A stretch of DNA of 64,000 nt from Lycium barbarum (GCF_019175385.1 NC_083337.1:19763885-19827884), one strand, 5' to 3'. Counted from the stretch's first letter, positions 22,981 to 34,248 are shown. Notes: generated by a model from the letters alone, not told the origin. Made by a program: numbers and translations.

Positions 22981-24340
22981 AAAATTCAACTTGATGAAGA
23001 ATGTGTACCGAGTTTTAAGCATCAAAGGAGGTTAAATCCTCTCATGCAAGAAGTGGTAGAGAAATAAATTATCAAGTGGTTAGATGACGGAGTGGTGTAT
23101 CTAATCTCGGATAGTCCATGGGTAAGTCCGGTGCATTGTGTGCCTAAAAAAGGAGGAATAATCGTGGTTCCTAATAAGAAGAATGAATTGATCCCAGCAG
23201 GCACAGTTACCGGTTGGAGAGTTTGTATGGATTACCGAAAGCTAAACTATTGGACCAAGAAGGATCACTTCCCAATGCCTTTCATGGACAAAATGCTTGA
23301 TAGGCTTGTAGGGAGGGACTTCTATTCCTTTCTAGATGGCTATTCGTGGTACAACCAAATTACTATTTCTCCCGAGGATTAAGAGAAAACCACTTTCACT
23401 TGTCCGTATGTGACTTTTGCTTTCAAGAGGGCGCCCTTTTGTTTGTGCAATGCACCCACAACTTTCCAACATGGCATGATGTCTATCTTCTTTGACATGG
23501 TTGAGGAGTCCATTGAAATTTTCATGGACGACTTTTTCATTGTTGGAGATTCCTTTGATCATTTCTTGGGAAATCTAGCCCAACTCTTGAAGAGGTGTGA
23601 AGAAACAAACTTGGTTCTCAATTGGGAAAAATGTCGCATTATAGTGAAAGAGGGGATTGTGCTTGGTCACAAATTTCAGAAGATGGGATGGAGGTTGACA
23701 AGGCAAAGATCGAAGTCATCATTAAGCTTCCTCCTCCTATTATCGTGAAGGGTGTCCGAAGCTTCTTAGGCCATGCCGGATTCTATAGGAGATTTATCAA
23801 GGAATTCTCAAAGGGGGCCTACCCCCTATGCAAATTGTTGGAAAAAGAAACCAAGTTTCTGTTTGATGATTCTTGTCTCAAGGCCTTTTAATGCTTAAAA
23901 GAAAATCTTATTTAGCACCTATCATTATTGCTCCGGATTGGTCTAAACCGTTTGACATAATGTGTGATGCTAGTGGGTTTGCAATGGGACCGTTCTTGGC
24001 CAAAGGCATGAAATGATCTTTCATCCCATTTATTATGCAAGCAAGACTCTAAATGGAGCTCAAATGAATTACACCGACACCGAAAAAGAGGTGCTTGCCA
24101 TTGTCTTTGCTTTTGAAAAATCCATGCTTATTTATTGGGAACTCATTTGGTTGTTCACACCGATCAAGCAGCCCTCCGTTACCTCATGGCTAAGAACGAT
24201 GCAAAACCGAGGCTAATACGTTGGGTTCTTCTATTGCAAGATTTTGACTTTGAAGTCAAGGATAGGAAAGCATGTGAAAACCAAGTGTCGGACAATTTAT
24301 CTAGCGTTGAAGAAGGTGGATCAATAAAGCATTTTCGGAT
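22981..24340 (+). pseudogene. Athila-1 reverse transcriptase and RNase H
   Basis: RT blocks in order are PLMQEVVEK-stop-IIKWLDDG, SDSPWVSPVHCVPKKGG, TGWRVCMDYRKLNYWTKKDH, FPMPFMDKMLDRLVGRDFYS and the catalytic FMDDF at 23521-23535, both Asp intact. The thumb (LVLNWEKCRIIVKEGIVLGH) leads to VRSFLGHAGFYRRFIKEFSK. RNase H begins at DIMCDASGFAMG and continues through YASKTLNGAQMNYTDTEKEV to about 24340. Stops and frame changes (23077, 23379, about 23680, 23889) leave no open polyprotein. Confidence 0.87.
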
Positions 24341-24367
24341 GAGCAAGTAATGGTGGGGTAACATGAT

Positions 24368-25621
24368 ATGATCCCATGGTATGCCAACTTTGCAAACTAT
24401 CATTCTAGTGACATCATGCCAGAAGATATGAATTTCAACCAAAAGAAGAAGTTCTTGAATGACGTTCAAAAGTTCTATTGGGATGAGCCATATCTATTTT
24501 GGGTTTGCGCGGACAAATTCATAAGGCAGTGCATTCCCGAATTAGAGATGATGCCTATCATTGAGACTTGTTATTCTTCACCCATTGGTGGACACCATAG
24601 TAGCTCAAGGACGACGGCTAAAATTCTCCAAAGTGGCTTCTATTGGCCAACCATCTATCAAGATGCCCATGACTTTGTCAAAGCTTGTGATCAATGTCAA
24701 AGACATGGAGGCATCGCAATAAGGCATGAGTTACCGTTGACACAAATTCTTGAAGTTCAAATATTTGATGTGTGCGGCATTGACTTCTTTGGTCCATTTG
24801 TGAGTTCCTAGCACAACAAGTACATCTTTGTGGCGGTTTACTACGTATCCAAGTAGGTTGAATCCATGGCGCTTCAAAATAATGAAGGAAGAAGTGTCAC
24901 CGAATTCTTGAAAAATAACATCTTCTCAAGATTTGGTACTCCAAGGGCAATCATTAGCGATGGGGGCTCTCATTTGCAACCCTTTATTCAAGACTCTTCT
25001 TGAAAATATGGAGTCAAATATAAAGTTGCCACCCCTATCATACCCAAACAAGTGGACAAGTCAAGGTGTCAAATAGGGAGATCAAGAGCATTTTCTCCAA
25101 GACGGTGAATGCAAATAGGACCGATTGGTCAAAGAAATTGGATGATGCATTATGGGCTTACCGAACAGCTTACAAGACACCAATTGGCATGTCTTCTTAC
25201 AAATTGGTGTTTGGTAAAGCTTAGCATCTCCTGGTGGAACTTAAGCATAAGGCATTGTGGGCCTGAAAAGTTGAATCTAGAATGGGGCGATGCCTCAAAC
25301 TTAAGGATCGAACAAATTAATGAGTTGGATGAGTTCCGATTTAGAGAATATGTTACCTCTTCACTGTACAAGGCCCACAAGAAGCACTTCCATGATAAGA
25401 AGATCTTGAAAAGAGAGTTCAACCCAGGGGATCGTGTTTTATTGTTTATTTCAAGACGCCGGTTGTTTCCCAAAAAATTAAAATCCAAGTGGTCCGGTCC
25501 CTTCAAAGTCACCCAAGTGTTATTGAAATTGTGTGCCCAAGTAGAGATCGAATCAAAGTGAATGGGAAGCCCGTTAAGAATTATTTGGGCTTACTAAATG
25601 AAGTGAAGATAATTGAGGTCA
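24368..25621 (+). pseudogene. Athila-1 integrase
   Basis: The N-terminal zinc-binding HHCC domain is visible (PIGGHHSSSRTTAKILQ to ACDQCQRHG, about 24580-24710). The catalytic core starts at DVCGIDFFGPFVSS (24767-24811). Later core text is frameshifted (about 24812-25110), then [17 protein letters not shown] and KSKWSGPFKVTQV mark the C-terminal region. The reading ends at NEVKIIEVIYLNEP-like text near 25640. No chromodomain follows, as expected for Athila. Confidence 0.83.
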
Positions 25622-25889
25622 TCTACCTCAATGAACCGTGAAATAGGTAAAACCGTCGTTCCGCGACGTTAAATCAAGTTTTTCTTCGGAGGCAACCCAA
25701 GCTTTTACTTTTATGTTTTGTGATATTTTCATTTTCGTGATGTTTTTGATGTTTGTTTAAGTGCGTAGGAGTGAGATAGAAAACACAAAGAAAGGAAAAT
25801 TGGCAAAGTACTCAGGGGCACAACATGCATCTCGAGGGTTGAACAAAAAGGAAGCCGAAATTGTGAAAATCTCTATAGCCATCTTCGAC

Positions 25890-26003
25890 AAAAGTGACAC
25901 CACCTGTGACTCGTAGGTCATGCCTGCGTTTCGCAGATGGTGCAGGTAAGTGAAAGGTGAGGGTCACTTTAACCCGACCCGCCATCTTTTTTTGCTTATA
26001 ACC
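25890..26003 (+). promoter_or_regulatory. Internal word cluster plus TATA-like box, module 1
   Basis: Downstream of pol, cacctgtg, cgtaggt, cctgcgtttcgcag and gcaggt repeat the inverted words of the LTR promoter. GCTTATAACC follows at 25994-26003, then a C/T-rich, stop-rich leader and a consensus-like splice donor, CAGGTATG, at about 26199-26206. The arrangement copies the LTR U3 and could drive the third ORF. This is inference from layout only. Confidence 0.4.
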
Positions 26004-26203
26004 ATCTTGTTTAAATCCCTTAAAACACGTACATCTTTACTCACCCTGTTCAAAGCCAATGTTACAACCATTCCCTCCTCCATCATTTTAAATTCCTTTT
26101 TTTTTTCTTCAAATCAACACACACTAAATCAAACCAAGGGTTTCAACTTTTAAAATTTTGCATAAGAAATCAGTTCAACAATTTTCTACAACTTATCAGG
26201 TAT

Positions 26204-26827
26204 GAAAACTCTCACTTCTCTTTTCCTCTTCTTCTATGGATGTGAAATCATGTGGTTAATGTGATTCTTCACCCAAACATTGGTCTAGACTGTAGTCTAT
26301 TTGAAAAAGAAAATGAAAGTTGATTAGTTTGGGTTGTATAAGTTTTATTAGGGAATTCTTGAGTACCCATAGTCAATTTGTATGATTAGTATATTGATAA
26401 ATTGTTGGGAATTGCTTTTGATGTGAAAGTAGGGAAGTCTTGAGTACCTATTGATTCGAAATTCTTGCAAGTTCATAATTGTGCACAACCTATTTGTTAA
26501 AATTCCTCAATGAATAGTTATGTTTGAATTTGATTCAATATGTGGTAAATGTTGTTTTGGGCTGATAAGAGTAGCAAATGGGGAATTCTTGAACCCAACT
26601 GTTATTGATAGTTTTGGAATCCACATACTCCCCACACATTTGGTAATATGTTGTATGCATCGATGGGGGTTCTTACGCGAACTGATTGGTGTTTTCCATT
26701 GAATAAAGTGTCCTTTTTCCAAACAAGTTTGCGACTTTTCCCAATGATAGACGACGTGACAACCTTCTTAAAGGAAATACTTATGTGTATGTGTGTTGCG
26801 TGTGTGATGTTGATTCATTAAAAAGTG

Positions 26828-26863
<36 letters not shown>

Positions 26864-26875
26864 GAAAAATATCGA
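26204..26875 (+). other. Athila-1 post-pol noncoding stretch
   Basis: This is AT-rich sequence between the candidate donor and module 2. It contains three copies of a short gggaattcttga(g/a)..cc word (about 26350, 26430, 26580) and a perfect (GA)15 microsatellite at 26831-26860. I see no coding frame worth naming. It may be an intron of the third ORF transcript. Confidence 0.35.
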
Positions 26876-27063
26876 GCAGCACCTGCGAGCATCACCTCTG
26901 ACGCAGGTGCTGACAAAAAATTTAAGGAAAAAAAGAAGTCAGGTGACAGCACCTGCGACAACTACGACTCATAGGTTTTGTTTGCAGATGGTGACACCCA
27001 GTACAATTGTGTTATTTGTTCGAGTTTTTTTTTTGTTCCTTTATTTTTCTTCCCCTTATAAAG
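26876..27063 (+). promoter_or_regulatory. Internal word cluster plus TATA-like box, module 2
   Basis: GCACCTGCG and CGCAGGTGC form a perfect 9-bp inverted repeat around 26879-26913. More ACCTGCGA-type words continue to about 26990, and CTTATAAAG follows at 27055-27063, some 40 bp before the inferred start of the third ORF. It repeats the LTR promoter layout for a third time in this element. Confidence 0.4.
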
Positions 27064-27104
27064 AAAAACCATAAATATTGTTTGTTTCGTGGTGTATTCA
27101 TAGG

Positions 27105-28975
27105 AAGGCGAGAACCAACAAATCAAAAGGTGGGGGCAAGAAAACAACTACGCAAGCCCCTCTGGATTTGCATAAGCGGAAAGCCCCTGTGGATGCTGTC
27201 CCCTAATCTGAATAGGGGACAAAGCGTACCCTTCACCAAAAATTGATGAAACGATTGAGCAGGGTAGAAAAAGGGAAGAAGAGGAGCACCGGTTCACAGT
27301 CTCGGGCTCCAAGGAATTATACTTAGCCTGGAGGACGATCAAAGTTAATGACAATGAGATTAGAGTGTTCAATGAGGAGAAGCGGGTGACATGGAATGGG
27401 TTGCAAGACATATGTGCAGGAATCATCCAAAAATTTAAAGCATTAAGATGGAATTACTTCACGTAACCCGACAAGTATTGTCCAGTTCTAGTGGGGGAGT
27501 TCTATGCTGCTATGGGGCTTTGTTGAATGCCAAGCTCAGTCGCCGCCAACCCAAAAAAAACACTTGAGCATCTCAACTGGATCCCGATTTGCTCGGCCAA
27601 TAAAATTGATGATATTATGTATGAGCAAAGGGAAGGTGACCCGGTTGAAAGATGGCCCCCGCGTTCCTCTGAATATAATGAAATGATCAATACTCCATCA
27701 GAGTAGCCTGTGTGGATGGCATCAATTATTGGCTCTGGGACACCAGAGTGCATTGACCCAACAATTGGCATTCACAAGAGCACCATCAACCTCGAGGCAA
27801 AATTCTGGCTATCTATAGTGTCCTCGAGGGTGTCGCCATCAAAGAACGACACCGACATCTCCATTGACAAGTGCATTCTTATCGATTCCTTCATGCTCAG
27901 GTTTATTGTCGATGTGGGGTTGATTATCAAGGACGAAGTGACGGATCGTGCCATGCAAAAAAAAAATACTTCGCTCCCTTTCCCCTGCGTTATTACAAAA
28001 TTATGCCGGAAGGCAGGGGTGTGTAATATTGAGAGATTCGATATAATGGTAAACGATGAGTAGACAGTTGATATTACCAGATTGGAACCGGGTAGCATAA
28101 AGAGAAAGAGAACTATTGAGCAGCCGAGGACCCCTACTGTACTTGATCCACACATTCTTGACACCGAGGACCAGCCCACAGCTACTGCTGCTGCCACTTT
28201 AGGTTCTAGGCCCTCCACTGTTCCAGCCACTCATTCTAGGCCCGAGCCTTCAACTACCCTAGCTACTACTTCGGGTCCCGTTCCCTCCATTCCTGTGATT
28301 ACTTCATCTGCTCCAACACTAGAGTAAGGTATCAAGAAAGATGGTATGCAGTTGATCAGAGCGGCAGATGCCAAGGTTAACCAACTTGTGGACCACATCT
28401 CAAATTTTGTCAAAGAGGCAATAGAAGCAACTATGACCACATGCAGCAGTAGTTGGTCAGAAGAGTGCAGGAGCAGATTAAGGGGCGTCTTAAGGCGATT
28501 AAGCTCAGACTTGAGCGCATTGAGGGTGGTAGCGATTATGGTCTCCCAACCATTCGAACAAACTTGGCACAGGTCAAGGAAGATATTCAGGGACTGAAAA
28601 TCCCTGAAATTGAGCCTAGTGCACCTATTCTACCATCGAGCGTGTCTCTACTGAGCCCACAGAACATTGGATGATGAGTTGACTGAGAGGGAAGAAGAAA
28701 ATAAGGATGAAGAAGAAAAAGAAGAAAATGAGGAAGAACCTAAAGTTGAGGGTGAGGGTGACCCGGCTAGTGAGACATTAGAGAGAGCCCGCCATGAGGC
28801 ATTCGCAGTGGGATTTGATGAGGATGATATAAACAGTATTATAGCGATGCAGCAGTCCATTGAGGAGCAGCATATTATAGATAGCACGAGTGCTGATCCA
28901 GTGCCACCACTCTCACGGGCCAACGGAGTACTTCCAGTGCTTCACCAGTTGATATTACCTTTTCACCGTTAGTCA
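27105..28975 (+). pseudogene. Athila-1 third ORF (env position)
   Basis: This ORF lies where Athila elements carry an env-like gene. The inferred N-terminus is basic (ARTNKSKGGGKKTTTQAP); the codon where ATG is expected reads AAG at 27105-27107. A middle region (WLSIVSSRVSPSKNDTDIS, then KCILIDSFMLRFIVDVGLI, 27799-27930) resembles the putative plant transposon protein family (PF20167-like). A Ser/Thr/Pro-rich linker follows (28130-28330), then a helical part and an acidic C-terminus (EEENKDEEEKEENEEEPKVE). Several stops and frameshifts break it. I see no signal peptide or membrane segment, so env is only a positional label and true function is unknown. Confidence 0.65.
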
Positions 28976-30682
28976 TTCTCGAGACATTCACAGCTGCAGC
29001 TGAGGAGCCGTGAGTGGTGATCCTGATGCTACACCACCTTTGGATGTCCTACCTTTGGAAGTCCTACCACACAAGAAGTCTGACATTGCCCACCTACGCT
29101 CGACTCAGACGGACACTTGAAGCGTCCCCAGGGAGCTCCTCACCTCTTGTTTTACATTTGATGCATTGGGGACACTGCATGTTTTTTTGTTGGGGGTAGG
29201 GTAGCTCATGTTTTGAGGTGTTAGTGCGAAAGTTTTTTGTGCTCTTGGGTTTTCTTTGCCAGTATTCTTTCTCGAGAGCTTTTATTTTTTGGTGAACCTG
29301 GAATGTTTAGGCAGTGTTCAGTTTATTTAAGTATAGCAAAGTGTTTTGACTTTTATGGTGATGGTTTAATCAGCTTGTAGCATGTACTTGTGTGATCTTT
29401 TGAAAATATACCTCTCCAAAATGTTTTAGTTATGCATAAGTATTTAAAGGTGAATGATTTAACTTGCATAACTCATGTTGTGACATTGTGCTCATTAGAA
29501 ACCGAATTGTGAATGATTGTTGCCTTGAAGTAATAGGTTGGGAAGTTAATTAGAAAATAGTGAAGTGATCCATGTGCCGTGTGTTGTGAGGTGTTTTTAT
29601 TCAAGTCTTGTGCATGATTGTGATCTAGAACTTGCCCGGAAAGTGTTTCAAGGCGAAATCTTAAATGACGCTTGGTTTGAAATACGATATTAGGCTTTCC
29701 TTGGACCATTTTTAGGCCTTAAATTTCCGACCCTTTGCATGTTTTGCCTAGTCAACCCTCTTTGAGCCTTGAACCTTTTGTTTGACACCCATATTACAAG
29801 CCTTACCCTTTTGTTCTTATTGACCTATCTTTTGGCACCCTCCATCCCTAAGTGATTCAAAAATGCAAACATCGGCTAAAAGGCTAAGTTTGGGGGTTGT
29901 GGGTGGTAATTTGTGATATGGAAGTAGCTTAAAAGGTGAAAAGGCAAGAATATAAAAAATAAAAATAAAAAATAAAAAAAGGGTTTCTGGATAGTGACAT
30001 TAATGTTAAAAAAAAGGTAGCAATTGAAAAAAAAAGTTGCAAATAAAGAAAGGACTAGTTGGTGACATGAAAAGATAAAGAAATGGGTGAATAAGTTGAA
30101 GGAAGTGTGTTTTGATAGATGAAAATTGTAGTGCTTGGGGAGGTTTTGAGTCAATCTTATCCAAAGCGTACCCTACCTTAACCAAAAGTCTAAAATACAA
30201 TGCGCAAGTCCTAATTGATTTTCAACAACGTGTGTTTTCATTAGCGGAGAAACACTTGAAGGGCAAGCCTATGGCATCGCATTTGTGCACTTGTACATCC
30301 TTTGTGAGTGTAAGTTGTTATCTTCTCCTTCGTATTTTGTCCCTTGTGTTGTTGTAAATATGTGTGTTTTGGGATTCTTTTGGGATTTTGTGAGGTCATG
30401 TGGATTACAACACTTAATGAAAGAAATACTTCTCGGCTTAGGATTCTAGGCCACTTCCTTGAGGCTAATAACATTGTGTCACAAAGTGAAGCGGTTAGTT
30501 AATCATCAACCTTTGAGTGAATGCACCATGTTTTGTAAAAAGAAGAATGAGGGGTAGTCATATCTTGAATTCATGCTTGTAACTGATTACTATCACCATT
30601 GTAGCCATTATCACTTTGAAATGTTTGAACACTTATCATGTGGTTATAGTTTTGTTTAAGTTGCTTGAGGACAATCAAAAGT
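28976..30682 (+). other. Athila-1 3' noncoding region
   Basis: This lies between the third ORF and the 3' polypurine tract. At 29160-29202 it reads gatgcattggggacactgca followed by gttgggggtaggg. At 29883-29905 ctaagtttgggggttg precedes gtgggtgg. Both resemble the real 3' tract at 30683. The rest is AT-rich with A-runs near 29950-30040. The short open frames are not conserved. Confidence 0.5.
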
Positions 30683-30700
30683 CTAAGTTTGGGGTGTTAA
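30683..30700 (+). other. Athila-1 3' polypurine tract
   Basis: CTAAGTTTGGGGTGTTAA directly abuts the right LTR start at 30701. It is preceded by gcttgaggacaat, as in Athila-2. It would prime plus-strand DNA synthesis. Confidence 0.7.
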
Positions 30701-30942
30701 TGTGCTATGAAATTACGACACATTTGATGCTAATTCCTTAGACTTTTGTGATTCTTCAAGTACTTTTGGTGTTACTTTTCTTGTGTTTGTATCATTTTGT
30801 AGGATAAGATGTTCGAAGAGTATAACGGAGCAAATGGAGCAAAACAGGCCAAGGATGTAGTGGAGCATGACCTGCGAGACGTAGATGAAATGCAGAAGGG
30901 GACAACCATTTGGGAAATTTGGAAAATTGGAAGCATCATATG

Positions 30943-31778
30943 TGATAACAACGAGGTTAGGGAGATCCCAAATCTATAATTAAAATATAAGAAGTGCGGA
31001 AGCAAATATAGAAAAGAATCTGAAAACTAGAAAATAAAAGATATGGGAAATTCGAAGGAACAATCCACGAATTTCCAAGAACGTTAGTTCTAAAGTCTTT
31101 ACAAGATCCAAGTAACAACGTATAGATTTATAGGAAGAAATATAACGCCTTTACTTGAGATAACAAATCAAAAACAGTAGATTAGGATCCTGACCGCTTT
31201 GTGAGTAACTTAAGACAACAATTAGTATTTAGAACTAACCGCCTTCGAAAGAATACCAAAAAGAAATCAAAGATATCAAAGATATCAATATAATATATTC
31301 TTCAAAATCTCATTTACAATGAATGACAATCGCCCCTTTATATAGTTGTAAAGAAGGAGCTAGTCAAAATAGAAATAAATGAGAATTATCTTCCCTAGAT
31401 GCATAAATGTCTTCCCACACTTGGACCAAGGCAGTCAACATAGATTAAAACAACCTAGAAGACTACCCACACTTGGACCAATGCAAGTCAACATAGATAA
31501 AAACAACAATTAAATATTTATTCTAGAAACTAATATTTGGGCTAATTTTGGGCTGCTGGAAACTTCTTCTTTTGGGGCTGATTTGGGCCTCATTTCATCT
31601 CACTTTGGACTTTAATTTGGGCCTCCAAATAGGTGTAAGACTTGAGGAAAAATTCTGAATAGGACTGGAGCTCTTCTGCCATCACAAGACAATTTTTTAA
31701 TTGCTAATTGAAGCTCGTTGATCTTGACATAACATTTCCTTGTCCTTCAATGGAGTTGAGCTTCCATGGCTGCTATCA
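30943..31778 (-). repeat. Gag-only element 3' LTR
   Basis: 836 bp; on + it reads TGATAACAACGAGG to GGCTGCTATCA. It lacks the 84 bp or so that LTR 34251-35170 carries around 34588-34678. A TATA box on minus, CTATATAAAGG, is at about 31335-31345. Upstream of it in element sense, four or more TGGGC[CT] words (plus-strand reading) lie at 31536-31630. Confidence 0.9.
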
Positions 31779-31793
31779 TTCTCCCCCTCTTAA
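31779..31793 (-). other. Gag-only element polypurine tract
   Basis: On minus the sequence aagagggggagaa directly abuts the 3' LTR start. A second, similar tract lies about 90 bp further inside (31868-31883), within the end of the ORF. Confidence 0.75.
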
Positions 31794-31835
31794 AGAAGAT
31801 TCATCTCGAATCTTGGTGGTGACCTTATTTTCTAT

Positions 31836-33794
31836 TTAATGCATTTGAGCCTTCATGGTTCCTATCATTCTTCCTCTCTTAAAGATGATTCTCGTCCTGG
31901 AATCTTGATATTTTCCTGCAACCAACATGATAATCACAATAAGTAGAAAACCACAAAAACCACTTGGTATGAGTAACACAAGGTAGTGACCATGCAACCA
32001 TTTAATCCACTTATTATTTTTATGCACAAACACTCCTTTTAAATGTCCAATTATAACATCAGCTAACAGGAAAATGTAATCACCAACACAAGCACTAAAA
32101 ACACAATTTATAAGCTCTTTAAACTGCAGAGGGTCATTAGCTAGACCAAAAGCGTATGAATACAAGGAAAACATACCATATTTGCTCTTGCTAAATAATT
32201 TAACCTTACCATTAGATATAACATAATAAAGATATGGATCAAAAGTAATTTCCTCAAGAAGTGTCTTGGAATAAACCTGCAAAAAAGGATCGACGAAACA
32301 AGATAAAGCTATTGTGAAATTAGCAATGTGTGAGCACTTATCCTTTTCCACACTTGAGTGACTATATCCTGCATTTAGCTCAACTTCCTTAATATCTAAG
32401 ACACCAAAAGCTTCATGTGTCTCATTATCTTCATTGGGAATTTCACCATCGTTTCTTCCTTCATTGGTATCCCAAAGTGGACAAAAATAAACTGCAAACT
32501 CATCTTTATTATCATCCCACAATGGGTTATCACACAATTTAAAACCTTGACTAATGAGATTAGTCATATCCCCTTCCATTGCTACAACTAAAATATTACT
32601 AGCATAGTGCACATTAGACATGAATGAGTTCTCATCAACAACTGCATCACTAGAGTCAAATAAAGAATGACCTAAACAAGGAGCATAACTCTCATCCATA
32701 GGTGATGAAACAACAGATTCAAAAATTGAATTATCATAACTCTTACCTACAATTCCTTCACATTCAATGGCTTTTAAAGCACATACAGTATTAGGTTTAG
32801 CCATTTTACCACAAATTGCTTCCTTAAAGGATCCTCTACCTTGGTCTACATGTGATGTTGCACTTGAAAATTTTGTGGAATCTTCTTGGCAACATAAGAT
32901 CTTTATCTCTTTTCTTTGCTGTTCTAAACACCGCATGGGCGCTTGTTCCGAAACCTGCAATGTAGATTCAAAAACACTAGAAAGACAAAGAGTAAGGAGG
33001 TTAGAAGATAAACAAGAATCATTCTCACTTAAGCTCTCTTTTGATTCTCTCAATTCTTGTAACAAAACACTTTTTGCTCTAACATCTCTGCCTTCACTCT
33101 CATTCTTTTCACTCTTGCTTTTGTTTTTCTCTCCATTCTTTTCTTGTGATAACTCACTCGCTTTTCTCAACTGAAACTTTCCTTTTTCCTCTATTGAGTT
33201 GCCATTTTGCACTCCCTTACTCCTCCTAATTTTGTATCTCTCTTCCTTATAATTTTCTTTTTCACTCAGTTCTTTTATTCTCTCATCTTCTCTTTTTTCT
33301 GGAGGTTTAGGAACTTCTGTTAGTGTAAGATAAGTTACACATGATGAAGAGTCACTCTTTTGTTCACAACTTGACTCCTCCTCTTGGAAGATTACATACT
33401 TAACCATCGTATTGGAACGAATAGGACTTTTGGATTTAGCTTCATCTTGGGACAGTGTTATAGAATGAATGCACCTCAATTCCTCCTTTAAATCACTCCA
33501 CGTCAAAAGTAGCCGATTAAATTTCACCCAATGAGGGTTACGATAATCATAGACTAACTTCCGTAATTTCAAGGACAATGCCCTTGTGGCAAACTCCAAT
33601 TTTTCCATCACCCAAAAATTGTTACAAGCAAATATATGCTGCATATAGTATTCCCATCGTAGGTAAGTTTCTTTGCTAGCACACATGCACAATCTTGGTA
33701 GTACCACATGATTACTACCGCACTTGGCCAATCCTTCATAATCATACATTCTTGCAATTGTGAAAGACATAGTTATTTTAAAGAAATGTATCAC
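31836..33794 (-). CDS. Intact gag-like protein with C-terminal membrane segment
   Basis: 652 codons without a stop. The likely true start is the second Met, codon 9 (33770), where MSFTIARMYDYEGLAK begins. Residues about 40-115 carry the retrotransposon gag pattern: YLRWEYYMQHIF, VMEKLEFATRALSLKL, PHWVKFNRLLLTWSDLKEEL. Residues 120-280 are highly charged (Glu, Lys, Ser). Residues 600-626 hold a strongly hydrophobic stretch (HYLVLLIPSGFCGFLLIVI and on) followed by a basic tail, a plausible membrane anchor and unusual for gag. No CCHC knuckle or catalytic motif is visible. The last 25 residues or so are encoded by a duplicated polypurine tract and LTR start, so that tail may be fortuitous. The protein would act as the structural particle component. 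Confidence 0.8.
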   Translation of the reverse strand: MIHFFKITMSFTIARMYDYEGLAKCGSNHVVLPRLCMCASKETYLRWEYYMQHIFACNNFWVMEKLEFATRALSLKLRKLVYDYRNPHWVKFNRLLLTWSDLKEELRCIHSITLSQDEAKSKSPIRSNTMVKYVIFQEEESSCEQKSDSSSCVTYLTLTEVPKPPEKREDERIKELSEKENYKEERYKIRRSKGVQNGNSIEEKGKFQLRKASELSQEKNGEKNKSKSEKNESEGRDVRAKSVLLQELRESKESLSENDSCLSSNLLTLCLSSVFESTLQVSEQAPMRCLEQQRKEIKILCCQEDSTKFSSATSHVDQGRGSFKEAICGKMAKPNTVCALKAIECEGIVGKSYDNSIFESVVSSPMDESYAPCLGHSLFDSSDAVVDENSFMSNVHYASNILVVAMEGDMTNLISQGFKLCDNPLWDDNKDEFAVYFCPLWDTNEGRNDGEIPNEDNETHEAFGVLDIKEVELNAGYSHSSVEKDKCSHIANFTIALSCFVDPFLQVYSKTLLEEITFDPYLYYVISNGKVKLFSKSKYGMFSLYSYAFGLANDPLQFKELINCVFSACVGDYIFLLADVIIGHLKGVFVHKNNKWIKWLHGHYLVLLIPSGFCGFLLIVIIMLVAGKYQDSRTRIIFKRGRMIGTMKAQMH

Positions 33795-34236
33795 TCAGTT
33801 TATTTATTTTTTTGGCTTTTTCCCTCAATTATTCTCATGCACTCTTGCCTTTTTCCACTCAAATAACCTTTGGGAAAAAACTTTATGGATTTATAATTAA
33901 ACCCCACTAGAATCAAGCCCTTAGTAGTAAAATAAAGAATTTTGGGCACTAAAGAAAATGAAGAACCAATCCTAGAAAGAATTAGAATTTAGTTGAAACA
34001 AGACTCGAACAAAAAAGACTTTTTATTTTTTTAACAAGATAAAAGGAGTAAGAAAAAAAAATTGATTGCTTCTTAGCTTTAAAGATCTAGGATCCCCTCT
34101 TCTTGTTTTCTATCTTAATCTTTAGAAAACAAATAAATGGAAGAAATTTCTTGAAGAGCAAACACTAAATTTTTTTTGGCTTTTTTTTTCTTCAAGAAAT
34201 CCCCAAGATTATCAAGAACGGAATCTTGATAAAACC

Positions 34237-34248
34237 GCTCTGATACCA
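34237..34248 (-). other. Gag-only element primer-binding site
   Basis: On minus TGGTATCAGAGC lies two bases inside the 5' LTR edge at 34251. It is complementary to initiator tRNA-Met. About 440 bp of leader separates it from the ORF. Confidence 0.85.

Noticed and set aside
27148..28440. Minus-strand frames opposite the Athila third ORF
   Set aside because: The opposite strand carries the conserved element text. These frames have no recognisable domain.
27105..28975. True envelope glycoprotein
   Set aside because: No signal peptide, cysteine pattern or membrane segment is visible. Only the position matches, so the env label was not used as a function.
32767..33174. 135-codon frame on + opposite the gag-like ORF
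   Set aside because: It is a shadow of the charged Glu/Lys/Ser-rich part of the real ORF, with no family pattern.
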